Positions 12,608-24,399 of a stretch of DNA of 64,000 bases are shown in pieces. The stretch is taken from contig NC_084799.1 in the NCBI RefSeq assembly GCF_963169125.1, positions 65,270,643 to 65,334,642 of the forward strand, read 5' to 3'. The stretch's first letter is position 1; the number at the start of each line of letters is the position of its first letter. This DNA is from Humulus lupulus. Its lineage: Eukaryota > Streptophyta > Magnoliopsida > Rosales > Cannabaceae. The position numbers and the translations under genes are program-made. The notes under the pieces were generated by a model, which had not been told where the DNA came from, did no database searches, and was given only the letters and a program-made list of their open reading frames with translations.

Positions 12608-13001
12608 GCAGAAAAGCCGGAGTGGAGAGGAAGAGGCTAGACAAAGTCCAGTGGATCAGACGCTATTATCAGAGGATAAAGATGCTTTGAATGGGAGTAT
12701 AGATGCTGGTACTCAGAAATTGGTTACTAAGGAGTTGGCTAAGCCCCAGGAGATGTCAAAGCATCTAGAGCCTGTGTCATCTGTAGTAAAGCATGATGTT
12801 ACACCAGATACGAATTCCAGTGACAGAGGTACTTTGGATTGGGTTACCCCAAAACGGGTTGGAGGAAATAAGAAGGCTACTCATAGGGCAAAGAACACTT
12901 TGACGAATTCCTATAGTGCTTTGCAAGATAAGGTATTGGAGGTTACAAACTTGGGACTAACAACAACAAGTTTATTTCATGGAGAGTCACAACATTCTTA
13001 G
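12608..13001 (+). pseudogene. LINE ORF1 C-terminal remnant
   Basis: An open frame enters from the truncated LINE 5' end and stops at 12999-13001. The tail (KKATHRAKNTLTNSYSALQD) resembles the C-terminal end of plant L1 ORF1 proteins, which bind the element RNA. The nucleic-acid-binding domains that would lie further upstream are absent. Its last 23 nt overlap the start of the endonuclease frame, as is common between ORF1 and ORF2 of plant L1 elements. The ORF1 assignment rests mainly on position. Confidence 0.6.
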
Positions 13002-13780
13002 CTGGAATGTTAGAGGTATTAATAAAAGAGAGAAACAGAAATCTCTGAGTTCTTTTTGTTTTGTGAATAAAATTGGTTTAGGTGCCTTATTGGAGACTAA
13101 ACTTCGTGGTGATAAAATTGAGAAAATGATGCATTCCTTTTTCATTGGCTGGAACTATTTCACTGGTGCAGCTTCAGAAGGTCGATTGCTTCTTATTTGG
13201 CAGCAAAATTTGGTGTCTGTTGAAGTTCTAAAGGAGACTGATCAGTTACTTCATGTCTGTGTTAAAGGTCTAAGGACTAATAAGTTGTTTTGTGTTACAT
13301 TTGTGTATGGTAGAAATTCGATTGAGGAAAGAGTGCCTCTTTGGAGTGATCTGTCCGGTCTTTGGTTCCCAGCCACACCTTGGCTGTTGGCTGGGGACTT
13401 TAATGCAGTCTTTGAGGGTACATACAGAATTGGTGGACGTGCTATTTCTTCCCTTGAGTTAACTGATGCTCAAAATTGGAGGGCCTTGGGTTTAGTTGAT
13501 GAGTTGCGAGCTAGAGGGTCTCATTTTACTTGGACTAATAAACATGCCAATGAAGATAGAATTTACTCGAAATTGGACAGAGTTTTTAAAAATGAAGATT
13601 GGTTGGACCTTTATCCTCAAGCTGAGGTTGTTTTCAACTGGGAATTGCTATCTGACCACTGTTACTGCATTATCAAACCAGAAGCTTCTGTGAACTGTGG
13701 TATTAAGCTGTTTAGGTTCTTCAATATGTGGACCGAACATGAAAAATTTAATCTTATTGTCTTGCAAAGCTGGTGCAAGC
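12979..13780 (+). pseudogene. LINE ORF2 N-terminus: AP-like endonuclease
   Basis: The frame opens at ATG 12979 with NILSWNVRGINK, the start of the exonuclease-endonuclease-phosphatase fold. Catalytic signatures follow in order: LLETKL (metal-binding Glu), VYGRN, AGDFNAV, YSKLDRV and LLSDHCY. In L1 elements this domain nicks target DNA to prime reverse transcription. The domain itself has no stop, but the frame is cut at residue 267 by the solo LTR at 13781 and resumes at 14559 with the expected next residues. The enzyme may once have been functional; the ORF as a whole is broken. Confidence 0.9.
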
Positions 13781-14557
13781 TGTTGACGCGGTTCTTCGGC
13801 AACAGGTAATTAAGAGAAGAAGAGAAAGAGATTAGTACTTAAAAGTAGAACCGCCGCAGATATGAAATCTTTGTGAGAAGAACTAGGTGACCCTAAACAC
13901 GTTTTTAAGTGGTTCGAAGGTTAAAATCCTTCTACTCCACTAGTCAATATTATTGATCTTTTCTGGGTAATTGGTTTACAAAATATATAGTTCTTACAAG
14001 ACTATTTTTTCCAACCCCTATCAATTCCCAGGGTCTCCATATTTATAGGAGAAGGCACCTGGAAATTGGTAGGGAGGTCATCCCGTGACCTTACCATTTG
14101 TCATATCAAGTCTGTGATATTCATGATTACTTCCTAAACCTGACACACAAGTGTGGTCTAATCAGTATGGAAGGAGATAATGGGCCGCACGGCCCAACCC
14201 GTCCGTGGGTGTCTGAATACGCACGTTCCTGCGGCGTGTCCGAGAAGTCAGGGGGATATCGGACATGTGATGGCAGGATTATGCACGTTTATCTTGCGTG
14301 TTGACTTCCCATAGGGTCAGAGCTTCCTGAGAAGCTCGCTACCGGAGCAATCCATAACCCGAGCTGATCCGTCAGTGGTCGTCGGATGTTGTTCCCAGCT
14401 CCTGGAACAACAAGAGGGAGCAGGAAACTCCATCCCCTCGAGCTAGAAAGGGCCCGTCCTGAAGATAAAGCCTCTGGCCTGTGGGAGCCTCGGGCTAAAT
14501 CATGTTTAGTCCGAGGATCGTCCTGCTAAACAGCCCGTGGGAAATCCAGGGCGTACA
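13781..14557 (-). mobile_element. Solo LTR, Tat-like, inside LINE ORF2
   Basis: A 777-bp unit with TG..CA ends (TGTTGACGCGG to GGGCGTACA), flanked by the perfect 5-bp duplication CAAGC (13776-13780, 14558-14562). Its first 26 bases closely match the Tat-element LTR at 35635, including the inverted CTGTTG/CAACAG pair, so orientation is taken as minus. No internal region is present, so it is a solo LTR left by LTR-LTR recombination. It splits a Lys-Pro pair in LINE ORF2. Confidence 0.9.
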
Positions 14558-14558
14558 C

Positions 14559-15038
14559 AAGCCTATCAAAGGGTTTGGGCTGGATCAAATTTGTAGAAAG
14601 TTGAGCAGACTTCAGATAGTTCTTCGCAAATTCAATAAGCATGTTATGGGAGATGTTGTTCAGAATTATGTTTTGGCTAAGGAGAAGTTTCAGGCTGCCC
14701 AATTGTCTCTTCAGAGTAATCCTCACTCGGTAGAACTTCAAAGAGTAGAAGCTGCAGCAGGTGATAATTTTGAGTATCGTGCTAGAACTTATGAGAGCTT
14801 CCTGAGACAGAAAAGCAAAGTGGACTGGCTTCGTTATGGTGATGACAACACGGCATATTTTCATGCTTGTTTAAAACAAAGAAGAGCCATTAACTGTATC
14901 ACTTCAGTAATGACAGAATCTGGTCAGATAATTGAAAATTTTGATGATGTTGTAGAACACTTTGTGACTCATTTCCAGAAAATTATGGGAAGCAAAAATC
15001 AATGCCTCGAGGCCCATTCAGAGGTCCTGTTTTAATCT
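14559..15038 (+). pseudogene. LINE ORF2 linker before reverse transcriptase
   Basis: This continues the endonuclease frame after the solo LTR. It holds the charged linker typical of plant L1 ORF2, with the motif KSKVDWLRYGDDNTAYFHA (close to the usual RxxWLxxGDxNTxFFH). The frame ends at a stop at 15033; the next ORF2 segment is in another frame, so there is an indel around 15035-15055. Confidence 0.85.
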
Positions 15039-15638
15039 TGGTCATAAACTGACTTTGGACCAGCAGATCAGTTTAGTGAGGCCTTTCACTACTAAGGAAG
15101 TTAAAGACGCTTTGTTTAGCATTAACTCTATTAAAAGTCCGGGGCCGGATGGGTACGGCTCGGGTTTTTTCAAAGTATTGTGGAGTGATTTAGAAGCTGA
15201 AATCTCAGAAGCCATAATTGAGTTCTTTGAGAGCGGTAATCTGCCAGAGGAAGTAAATAAGGCTACTATTTCCTTGATTCCTAAGATTGATACTCCTACT
15301 CGGGCAGCGGATTATAGGCCTATTGCGTGTTGCAATTCTATCTACAAGTGCATATCTACAATGCTTTGTGGTAGATTGGCGATGGTGCTTCCTAGTCTTG
15401 TTCATCAAAATCAAGGAGCTTTTGTTAAAAATAGATTATTGGCGCATAATATTCTTATTCTTCAGGATATTATTAAAGGGTATAAGAGGAAAAACATTTC
15501 CCCTAGATGTGTGATGAAAATTGACCTGAGCAAAGCCTATGATATGCTTGATTGGAATTTTTTGGAGGACATTCTCACTGAATTCTGTTTTCCGGATAAA
15601 TTCATCAAATGGGCAATGGCCTGCTTGAAGGATCCTAC
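15039..15638 (+). pseudogene. LINE reverse transcriptase, N-terminal half
   Basis: Reverse transcriptase motifs appear in order: KSPGPDGYG, ATISLIPK, YRPIACCNSIYK, NQGAFVKNR and MKIDLSKAYDMLDW, the last containing the motif A catalytic aspartate. The frame is then cut by the solo LTR starting at 15639. After discounting that insertion and its TSD (3630 bp, a multiple of three) the frame continues correctly at 19264. Confidence 0.92.
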
Positions 15639-18600
15639 TGATTAGAGGTGAAAAGTGCACCTTTATTGATCTTAAATGCCAAAATAAATTAAGTTTTGAT
15701 TATTATTTTCATTTAATTAATATGATATATTTTATGGATGAAAATATTTGATCATGATTTAATTTATTGTTATTTTGTAGGAATTAATTGGTATTTTGGC
15801 ATAAAGAAAAAGAAAGAATAAAGAAAGAGTTAAATATGAAAAACAAAAGGGAATGTGGCATTTTTGAAGTGAAGGAGTCCATTTTTTCGGCCCAAGCCCA
15901 GCAACAAGCTCTCTCTTCTCTTTGCCTAGCTGCCACGTGTCATCGCCACAGCCTGCCACGCGTCCCAGCAGCCATCTTTGACCCACCTTTGACTGACCCA
16001 TGTTAGTCCCTTTGCTTCATTTCAACGTGACCATCAGCCCTGTATTGACCCACATATATGCATATATGCATATTATGTACAACGTGACCATTCATCCCAG
16101 CAGCCCAAACGCACACGAAAGCCCAACTCAGCCCAGCTTCAGCTGCCTACGTGTAATGACCCACTAATCTAGACTAATTGGACCATTATCGAAACTATAC
16201 ATAAAACTTACATTTTTACGAAAATACCATAATTTATTGGGTAACTTGAAAAATAAGAGTTATTTACAAATAAACAGAATACTAAGAAGGATTTTGGGAT
16301 CCCATTGTCTTTAAAACAAAACAAGATTTAAAATAAAAGACATTTCATAATAATGCGGAAAATACACATAAAAACCATAAAAACATAAAAGGAGACTATA
16401 TCCTCGAATCGAATAACGCTCGGCCCCTTGACTCCATTCATCATCGATACACATTCTCCAAGCGTCACGAATCTTTCCGCCTCTAAACTTATTTTCCTGC
16501 ACATAAACAGAAAGGAGTGAGCCTAATGCCCAGTAAGGAAAATCTAACACAAAGTCACATACATAATTTCATAAGAAAACATAAAGACTTAACATAATAC
16601 ATATAACATACACTTATTATAATGGCCATTATTACTTGGGGTCCCATAGACTAAACAAGCATATGCCCATGGGGTTAATGGGGTCCTACTAGCTAAGTAG
16701 GTCATATGCCCATAACCCATTTGGGGTCTTGTTAGTCATATGGGTCATATGCCCAAGCCTACATACACATATACATATCATAACACTTTTAATAACATAA
16801 ACATATAGATAACATAAGCACATAACATATTAATTCTAGCCTATTTTCCTTACCAAAGTTACCGGGATAAAATGGACTGAGTTAGGACTTTTGGAACACT
16901 CCTAAAACCACAATGAACAAGGGTGAGTCTAAAGAAAGGAGATGAAATGAAAGAGAATAGGAAGACTAAACCATTAAACGAAAATATGCTTACCACCACT
17001 TAAGTGCTTAAGAACTTGGATTCCCTAACCAAAAATAAGAATAAGGTTAGGGGACTGAGTAGAAGGTTTTGAGAAAAGAAATAACATAGAATACAGAAAG
17101 GACTAGAGTTTTGGGTTTACCTCAAAGATTGCAAGATCAATCTAACCTCCACCGAAATACTATAGAACTCACTTCCCAAGTGTTTGATAAGCTTATGATG
17201 TTTAAGCTTATAGTTTTTCCCCAAACCAAGTGTTTACACTCTCACACTCACTTAACACTAGCAGCCTCTGAACTTAGAGCAAATGGTGAATAATGGCTGG
17301 GTACTAGGTCCTATTTATAGAGTTTGGGAATGAAAATATCTTGATTTTACTTGAATAAAAATAATGGCTTTTTAGGTGAAAATCATTTGAATAATCGTTC
17401 AGCAGAGGCTGAAGACTCGTTCAGAAGATGCTGGACTGTTGAAGGAGTTTGAATGGCTGAAGGGAAAAGAATTCAAATGTATTTGAATTCATGCTGGTGG
17501 AGGCGATATATCGCCCCCTATAGGCGATATATCGCCTGGACCTTTGTTCCCGAGGCGACCGTGCATCGATTCGTGTTTTCCGTATCTACGTGCTGCGATA
17601 TATCGGCATACGCTGAATATTTAAACACGAATTTACACATTTTTAGCTGAGTTTGAATGGAGTAAACAACCTTGACTAAGCCCTCAACGTGCTCAAAGCT
17701 GCTGACTGACCCTATACATTCAAACTTTTACCCTTATTTAATTTAATCCTCAAAAATACTAAATCCTTAATTACCATTCAAAACATGTGCTTAAAATCCT
17801 ATTGGTTGATGTCTAAACCTTATAATATAATAATATATTCCTTAATATCAGACACATTAATCAAACCTTAGGTTATACTTAATATTCTTAAACTATAGGT
17901 TAAACTTAGAAAATCTATAAGTACTACTATGAGTGTCCAAATAACTCCCGGTCTGAACCAAAAATCCAAAGTAACAATGATAACACTAAACATACTATAA
18001 TACTACTAAACAATTAGCTAAGTAAAGTTCTTGGACTCTACACTACGTGTCTTCTTCTGATTGGCTGGGAGTGGGTCAAAACCCTCATCTGCCACAGCCA
18101 CTTTCAACCCACATTTTGTGGGTATTGGGTCTTGCAAAATTGTCATTTTGAGCTTTAAAGCTCATCTTTTTTGGTGTTTTTGAAAAAGGGCATTTGACCA
18201 TACACCAAAATAACTAGGTCAATATTTATAATAAGATTTGATTTTTCAAAATCATATTTTATTATTAATATTTCAGATTTATTTTGTAAACCCCAAATTG
18301 TTGTTTAATTTCTTTTTAGTCATTTTCTCCCTCTATAAATAGGGACTCTTTCTTCACATTTTCTATATAATTCTTAGGTAGCAAAACTCTACCAAATTTT
18401 AGTCTCATTTCTCATATTTTCTCTCTAGAATTTCATGAGAATATCTAGCATGATAGGCTGACCTTCTTGGGAAGGTTAGGATGATCCTATATGCACTATG
18501 ACTTTGTTTGGTATTTTTGATTCACCATGTGCTTAAAGTTTATATATTTCAGTGATTTATTTTCTTTCATCTTTACTTCTTTATCTTGTTATTTATATTT

Positions 18601-19263
18601 ATGTTTACTAATAGTATATAGATTTTGTCATGCACTTTCTATGTATTATCAAATTAGTGAAAATAATATAGATAATATCTTTATCATTTTCTCCATCTCA
18701 TTCATATATATTCACTTTTACTAAAATCTATATAGAATTAGTCATGCTCTTTCTATGTATTTTATAAATAGTAAAAGTAATATTTGTGTTAGGTTTTATG
18801 TCCAATCTTTTATTGCATTATTGCCAATGGTATAATGTCATTTTTAGATTTCTCATAAGATTTATCTCATCTTTCCATGGTAAAGAATAATAATCACTTG
18901 AATACATTTTTGTAAAATATATTTGTGCTTTAATGTTAAATCTTCCAAATGAATAGTTGGGATGTGAACTTCTCATTTGTGTAACTTTTGTGAATCAAAT
19001 ATCCAAATAAATAAGTATGCATATTGGTGACTCTTGATCCTTCCTACTTGTTACCTATTGTTACATCACACTTTATTCTATCTTTATTTCTAATCTTTAA
19101 ATTTCAAAAACAACAAAAATATCATTTGTTCTATTTTCCTCACATTATTTATCTCTAACATTTATTTATTGATTAATTTTATTTCTTTGCCTCCTTGTGG
19201 AATCGACCGCCCGATCTATACTACGACAATCGCTAAGTGGAAGTCACGTTTGGGCGTTAAACA
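15639..19263 (+). mobile_element. Solo LTR inside LINE RT, itself hosting a solo LTR
   Basis: It begins TGATTAGAGGTG, ends GGGCGTTAAACA, and is flanked by the perfect 5-bp duplication CCTAC (15634-15638, 19264-19268). After removing the nested 16152-18042 LTR and its TSD it is about 1.73 kb. A TATA-like CTATAAATAGG near 18334 suggests plus orientation. There is no PBS, PPT or coding region. The end segment (GAATCGACCGCCCGATC..) resembles Athila/Tat-type Ty3 elements, but the family is not certain. Confidence 0.88.
16152..18042 (-). mobile_element. Solo LTR (type B, Tekay-like) nested in another solo LTR
   Basis: A 1891-bp unit from TGTAATGACCC to GGACTCTACA with the perfect 5-bp duplication CTACG (16147-16151, 18043-18047). 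Reversed, it matches the LTRs of the element at 41995-48551 (starts TGTAGAGTCC.., ends ..GGTCATTACA). It includes GGGATCCCA near 16297, CATATGCCC repeats near 16660-16755, and the CGATATATCG palindromes near 17505-17602. It is the youngest of the three insertions in this stack. Confidence 0.9.
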
Positions 19264-19902
19264 CCTACTTATTTGATACTAATGAATGGGAGGGTTCAAG
19301 GGGATTTTAGAGGTCGGAAGGGTCTTAGGCAAGGGGACCCGATTTCTCCTTTGTTGTTTGTACTAGCAATGGAGTATTGTACCCGGTTGTTATGTCAAGC
19401 TTCCTTGGATAAGGGGTTCCGCTTTCATCCTAAGTGTAAGCATCTTAAGATTGTCAATCTCTGTTTTGCAGACGACTTGGTCATATTTTGCAAGGGTGTC
19501 AATAGCTCGGTTCAGATAATGAGGGACAGTTTTAATGAGTTCTGCTTGGCTTCTGGTTTTTCTGCAAATATGGACAAATCTCAGGTCTATTTTGGAGGTG
19601 TGGCTGAAAAAGAAACTCACGAAATGCTAGAGAGGCTCCGATTCTCAGTAGGAAACTTTCCTCTAAAATATTTGGGAGTTCCTCTTCGAACAACAAGATT
19701 GAGGGCTGGAGATTGTGCTATCATTATAAAAAAGATCCAACTGAAATTACATACTTGGGCGAGTCGTCACCTATCTTTTGCTGGGAGGGCGCAATTAATT
19801 AACTCTGTGCTTCTGAGTATAAGATCTTTTTGGATGAGCATTTTCTTTCTCCCTAAGAGTGTCACCAAGGAAGTGGATCAGTTATGCAGGAACTTCCTTT
19901 AG
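19264..19902 (+). pseudogene. LINE reverse transcriptase, C-terminal half
   Basis: It resumes in frame with GRKGLRQGDPISPLLFVLAME (motif B). The catalytic box LCFADDLVIF (motif C, FADD) lies near 19459-19488, followed by KYLGVPL and the thumb region GRAQLINSVLLSI. A TAG at 19900-19902 ends the frame where the family usually has Trp, consistent with a TGG to TAG change. Confidence 0.92.
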
Positions 19903-20430
19903 GGAGTTAAGGACAACAATATTTAGCGTAGTAAGTTGCATCTTACTGCCTGGGATCAGGTATGCCTGCCTAAATGCATGGGTGGTCTTGGTTTCAAGGA
20001 AAGTTGTATCTGGAATAGAGTGCTTCTTGCTAAGTTTGTTTGGGCTGTTTCAACTAAGCAAGATATTCTTTGGGTGAAGTGGGTGGATTCTATCTATCTG
20101 AAGGGTCAAGACTTCTGGAATTATAGAGTTCCCCAGGATGTGAGTTGGTATTGGAGGAGATTGGTAAAGCTGAGAGCTGTTTTCCCTGCGCATAGTCTTG
20201 ATGAGGCAGTCAAGCATACCAAACTATGTTTGAAAGTGTTGTATCACAGGTTGCTTAACAAGAACAGAGTTGATTTTGCTAATGTGGTCTAGAACTCTTT
20301 GGCTGTGCCTAAGCACAGATTCATTCTTTGGCAAGCTACTCTGGGCCATCTGCTCACGCATGATAATCTAAGTTTCGGTAGGTTAGATCTCAGTAGGAGA
20401 ATTGGCTGGGTAGAGGTATTTGGCTGAGTC
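19903..20430 (+). pseudogene. LINE ORF2 C-terminus (zf-RVT-like)
   Basis: Same frame as the RT. It contains LTAWDQVCLPKCMGGLGF, the conserved block after plant L1 RTs, then KNRVDFANVV, a stop at 20290-20292, and PKHRFILWQATLGHLLTHD, which matches the zf-RVT domain. It has at least two in-frame stops (19924, 20290). The rest to 20740 is 3' UTR. Confidence 0.82.
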
Positions 20431-20763
20431 TGTATGTTGAGTGGTGTTCTTGGATGGCTGGTAAGCCGAAGGGGCTGAAGCAGAACAGCAGCTGTCTACA
20501 TGATATGAAGGAATAGGAACAATTGTATCTTTGAGTTTAGTTCATTTTCTGTTGGCTTTGTTTTTCAATTGATCAAGTACTTTGTGAGAGGTAGGCTGAC
20601 TAGACTTCATAAGAAGAAAATTAAGAAAAATGAATTAGCCTTTTTTGAGAAAGTTGTTCAGTTATTAGGCTGTATAATTGGATGTGGACTTGTGTGGTTG
20701 TACTTGTTTTGTTTCTTCTCAATATAATTTCCATTTCATAAAAAAAAAAAAAAAAAAAAAAAA

Positions 20764-20775
20764 AGTGCTTTGGAG
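20764..20775. repeat. LINE target site duplication, right
   Basis: AGTGCTTTGGAG directly after the poly(A) tract; partner of 12596-12607. Confidence 0.9.
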
Positions 20776-21411
20776 CAATTTTAGAAAAGAATTAAAAAAT
20801 GTGAAAAAATTTTAAAATAAAAAGAGTACATTGCAAGAAATTTTAGAATGTCACAATTATCTCTTTCATGCTCTCTCCTTTATATAAGATATAGATTTGC
20901 AAAATGATGATTAAAGTATTGTACGTACAACAAAAGTCTCACATTATCTTTGAATCAATCTCCACATCTTATTTTAGTTTTTGAAATGAGAGATCAAAGA
21001 TACCAAAACCAAAGATGAATAATAGGGGTGATTCATGAATAACACATACAAAACAACAACAATGATAAAAAAAAAAACAAAAACAAAAATACTATTGTAA
21101 GTCATCAAAATCTTTTCATTAGAACACTAGAAATTCAACGAGTTGTCACCATCAAATGGTCATTTAACAAGTTCTTTTCTTCTTTATTTTAGTGCTTAGA
21201 ACTAATAGTCTACTTGCATGATTAAGCTCGTTACGAAAATAAAATGAGGAAAGAAATGAATATACAGCAAGTAATTTTCTACATTCTATATAATTTGTGT
21301 ACTGCTCCAGCAACAAGACACCTTTGGGGTGCACCAGTTACCATCAGTGGCTAGCTCCTTAGCAACTATAATATATATATAAAACAAGATATAAGATGAA
21401 ATGCCTCAACA
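20776..21411. other. Intergenic spacer and 3' flank of NTase gene
   Basis: AT-rich, no gene recognised. The last part probably contains the 3' UTR of the minus-strand gene whose stop codon is at 21412. Confidence 0.5.
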
Positions 21412-24079
21412 CTACCAGGCAAAGGAGAGAGGAGGAAAATCATCTTCATCTTTCAGATGATATGTCTGCCCTTTAACACTGAAACAAAACAGAAAAACCC
21501 TTTTCAAAGAACAAAAAAAAGAGAATATAATAACACATCAATGAAGTTGCATTGCATCAATTGAGAAGTGAATTATCCTACTATTACCTTGCTCGATGGC
21601 TGGATGACGAGGGTTCAGAATCTTTTACTCTTTGCATACCAAAACAACGAGCTCTATCTACTCTTTGCCTGTTCAAAGTGTTAGCAAAGTACTTGTTGAG
21701 CTCCTCCGTCATTCTTTCTCCAGATAATGAAAGAATCCACCCGAGCTTGCGAGCCCCTAACTTTAAAGCACTGCATATTCGATAGAAATTGCCTGAAAAA
21801 TAAACAGTGACAATAATTTTACCACAGGGAAATTCATAAATCTTAAAGAAAAACCGAAACAGAGAGCGTGTGCCAAACCTCTACTGACACTTCGGCCAAG
21901 ATTGTTGTTTTCTTTTAAAGGATCAATTATATCGAGGTGTTTCACATGAAACAAAACCAAGTCTGTCTCAAGCCCATCAAATGAAATACAAAACAATTTC
22001 CGACAATTTATGAGAAATTCTTTGCTTAGTAGTAAAGCACCGGTATCATTTACTGGAACCTCAACTACAGTGTGAGTGTGTTTGCATATTGGTCCTTTTA
22101 AACTCAGACAATGGTTTTCCCAATCAAATTTACTGAAGTAATCCAAAAATTTGTACAAAACCTACAGCAAAAGAAACACAATTACATGCTGAACCAATGA
22201 TATGATTTTGTAGAAGTAAGAGTTTAAATTGCAAGAGAACATACAGATAAAGGGCCTTTCAAGGATGTATGGAACATATGGAAAACGTAGATGATCATTG
22301 TTTCCAAAGCATATGTTGAAAGTAAACCATGTTGGCTACCAAGGATTCGACTCTCATAAAAGCACCAGGCTTTAATTAGAATAAGGCTGCGCTTGAAAAG
22401 ATGAGATTTTCGCAAATGGTGATCAACCTGCATATGGCATTACAATAGTAGCATTGCCATGGGATAGTAGCAAAAACCAAGCTTAAAGAGGTGAAAGAAA
22501 CAATACAGGTAAATAAAGCAGGGTCTGTAGCAGAAAGAAAAGAAGAAAAACTTAGAAATCATACCTGTACCAGGAAACGAAATGTAGTAAGTCCTCCTAA
22601 TTGATTGAAGGATATATCTACAACTATATCCTGTATAATGCATTTGACAAGCTTAACCTGCCACATAAACCACCAGACCTTTAAGATGTAGATCAAGTAA
22701 CCCGATATTGGCATCTCCCATGCATGTACCAACTTTTTCAAAATCAGAGTGTACATTAAATAATATGTAATAAAAGACAGCCTCAAATAAAAATGTAATA
22801 AAAGACTAACAGCAATTCATGTAAAGAATCAGATTCTAATACACCTCCAAGCTTTATCAAGATTGAACTAGAGATTTTGTGTTAATTATATTAGGGGGGA
22901 ATAGCTTGTCTAAGCCTCTAAGGTAGAAATATCTAAAGGGCATCAAATTAAAGACAATTTATGTTTCCTATTCAAAGATGGAAATGAAAACAAATTTTAA
23001 AAGTTTTCAAAACCAACATTTTAATTTCAAGACAATGACTGAAGAGAAACAGTTGCAGAGAATCAAAGATCTGTTGTTCACTTGCTAACTCTTATCTTAC
23101 AAAGCCTATATATCAAGGATCAGAGCTGGAGAAAAGAAAGTTCAATGTTCATCCATTGTAGGAAAGATATGCATAATCCTGCATATGGTATGAATCTTTT
23201 ACAATTAACACTACGAAATTCTGCGTTAATATGAACACAATTCGATCGAGATACTCTCAGAGAAAATACTAAAAAAATCACAAAAAAAAAACTTCTCAAA
23301 AAGAAAAATGAAGATGCCGACATTGTAGGGAAGTACATGCACGCAAACATGACATGTAAATTAGAAAATATTTTTAACTCGTGAGATTCAAGATCCAAAG
23401 AAAGGATTAGGCCGGGAAAAACCTCAGCAGCGTCAATGAAATGGATTTCCTTCACTTTGTATTGAGCAGCTTCATTACTTTTTTCTTCCCTCAGAATTTT
23501 ACAAACATTAATAGCCAACTGATCATTTGGAATTGCAGGGCACAGAACAGTCAAGTCTATGTCTCCGTCAGGAAGGTAAGTATTTAGTGGAACAGATCCA
23601 TAAGGATAGACCTGTGTGAAAGCGACCACATTTCAACACATAAGCCATTTAATAAAGAAGTTGAACATCAAGAAACCAAGAGATTGGTTCAGTTTTCTAC
23701 CTTAAGAACATCATGTCATACATATATAAATATACATGAACAATTCAAAACCAAACGCTCAACTAAAGATCAAGAAATGACTAAGAAAAGTAGTAGTGCA
23801 TGTTGTTACCTGATAATTATGACTTCCAAGCAGTCTCTCAACATATTTAACAATGTCCATTCTCATCAGGTGCGAACGCTTAGTGGGCTGAATCTTGGAA
23901 AGTATCACTCGGGTAGTCATTTCTGCTCTATCCCAGGAGTCAGAACTAATCAAAGCGGATCCCGGATTCGATGCCGGCGGCAATGGTGACGGTGAAGACG
24001 GAAATGGGCAAAGTCGGTCATGGCCAAAAAGCACGCCATTATGACTTGGTAGAAAGCTAACTTTAAGATCACCCACCAT
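21412..24079 (-). CDS. Nucleotidyltransferase/PAP-OAS1 substrate-binding domain protein
   Basis: Seven exons join in phase: 23810-24079, 23423-23611, 22565-22657, 22245-22427, 21879-22161, 21588-21792 and 21412-21478, giving 429 codons plus stop. The N-terminal NTase domain holds YPYGSVPL (Gly95-Ser96) and the metal-binding pair DGDID (Asp107, Asp109). The third carboxylate is in IVVDIS (Asp167). The PAP/OAS1 helical domain follows, with FKRSLILIKAWCFYES and GLLSTYALETMIIYV. This is the fold of TRF4-like poly(A) or oligo-nucleotide polymerases. The family is conserved in plants, but I know of no firmly assigned substrate, so RNA 3'-end nucleotide addition is an inference. The start is the first ATG in frame (24079), just after a possible 5'-UTR intron. 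The C-terminus (DDFPPLSFAW) is short. It looks intact. Confidence 0.9.
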
Positions 24080-24096
24080 ATTCAATCGAGCCAAAA

Positions 24097-24268
24097 CTAT
24101 TCAAGAATTCAAGGTTCAAACATGGAAGCACAAAAGACTGAGACCCAATACCCTGAAACTGTTTTCAAGACTGATAACTTCAACAAAGAGAAAAATGAAG
24201 AAAAGAGTAATGCTATGGCGGTGTAAAAAAGAAATGAGTTTGATGGTTTCTGGTATCATAACACTAAC
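24097..24268 (-). other. Possible 5'-UTR intron of NTase gene
   Basis: Minus-strand donor GAGAG|GTTAGTG and acceptor GAATAG|TTTTGG would remove 172 bp just before the start codon at 24079. This is based on splice-site appearance only. Confidence 0.35.
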
Positions 24269-24303
24269 CTCTCTTATCTTTCGGTGTCTTGTCTTTGTGT
24301 TCT

Positions 24304-24360
24304 TCAAACACGTCTGTCTTGTGCCGCGACGCGACGCAAAGCAGGCGAAATCCGAAACAT
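24304..24360 (-). other. Upstream ORF in NTase gene leader
   Basis: An ATG at 24360 opens an 18-codon frame (MFRISPALRRVAAQDRRV) that ends before the main start. If transcription begins near the TATA-like box around 24378-24386, scanning ribosomes would meet this uORF first. It could lower translation of the main protein; this is inferred. Confidence 0.35.
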
Positions 24361-24377
24361 GAACAAACGCCAAAACT

Positions 24378-24386
24378 TGATATATA
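24378..24386 (-). promoter_or_regulatory. TATA-like box upstream of NTase gene
   Basis: The minus strand reads CGTATATATCAAG about 20-30 bp upstream of the leader containing the uORF. Position and sequence fit a TATA box, but no transcription start is visible. Confidence 0.35.
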
Positions 24387-24399
24387 CGAGAGAGATGGT

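Larger units (their letters stand above)
12608..20763 (+). mobile_element. L1-type LINE, 5'-truncated, carrying nested LTR insertions
   Basis: The non-LTR retrotransposon is bounded by the 12-bp target duplication AGTGCTTTGGAG (12596-12607 and 20764-20775) and ends in a poly(A) run from about 20740. Order: ORF1 C-terminal remnant, AP-type endonuclease, reverse transcriptase in two blocks, zf-RVT-like C-terminus, 3' UTR, poly(A). It is interrupted by a solo LTR at 13781-14557 and by a second at 15639-19263, which hosts a third at 16152-18042. Without these the LINE is about 3.7 kb. It is dead: there is a frameshift near 15035-15055 and stops at 19900, 19924 and 20290. Confidence 0.92.

Noticed and set aside
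22440..22786. Minus-strand frames of 67-75 codons as separate small genes
   Set aside because: They cover exon 3 of the nucleotidyltransferase gene plus surrounding intron sequence; the exon is explained by the in-phase gene model.
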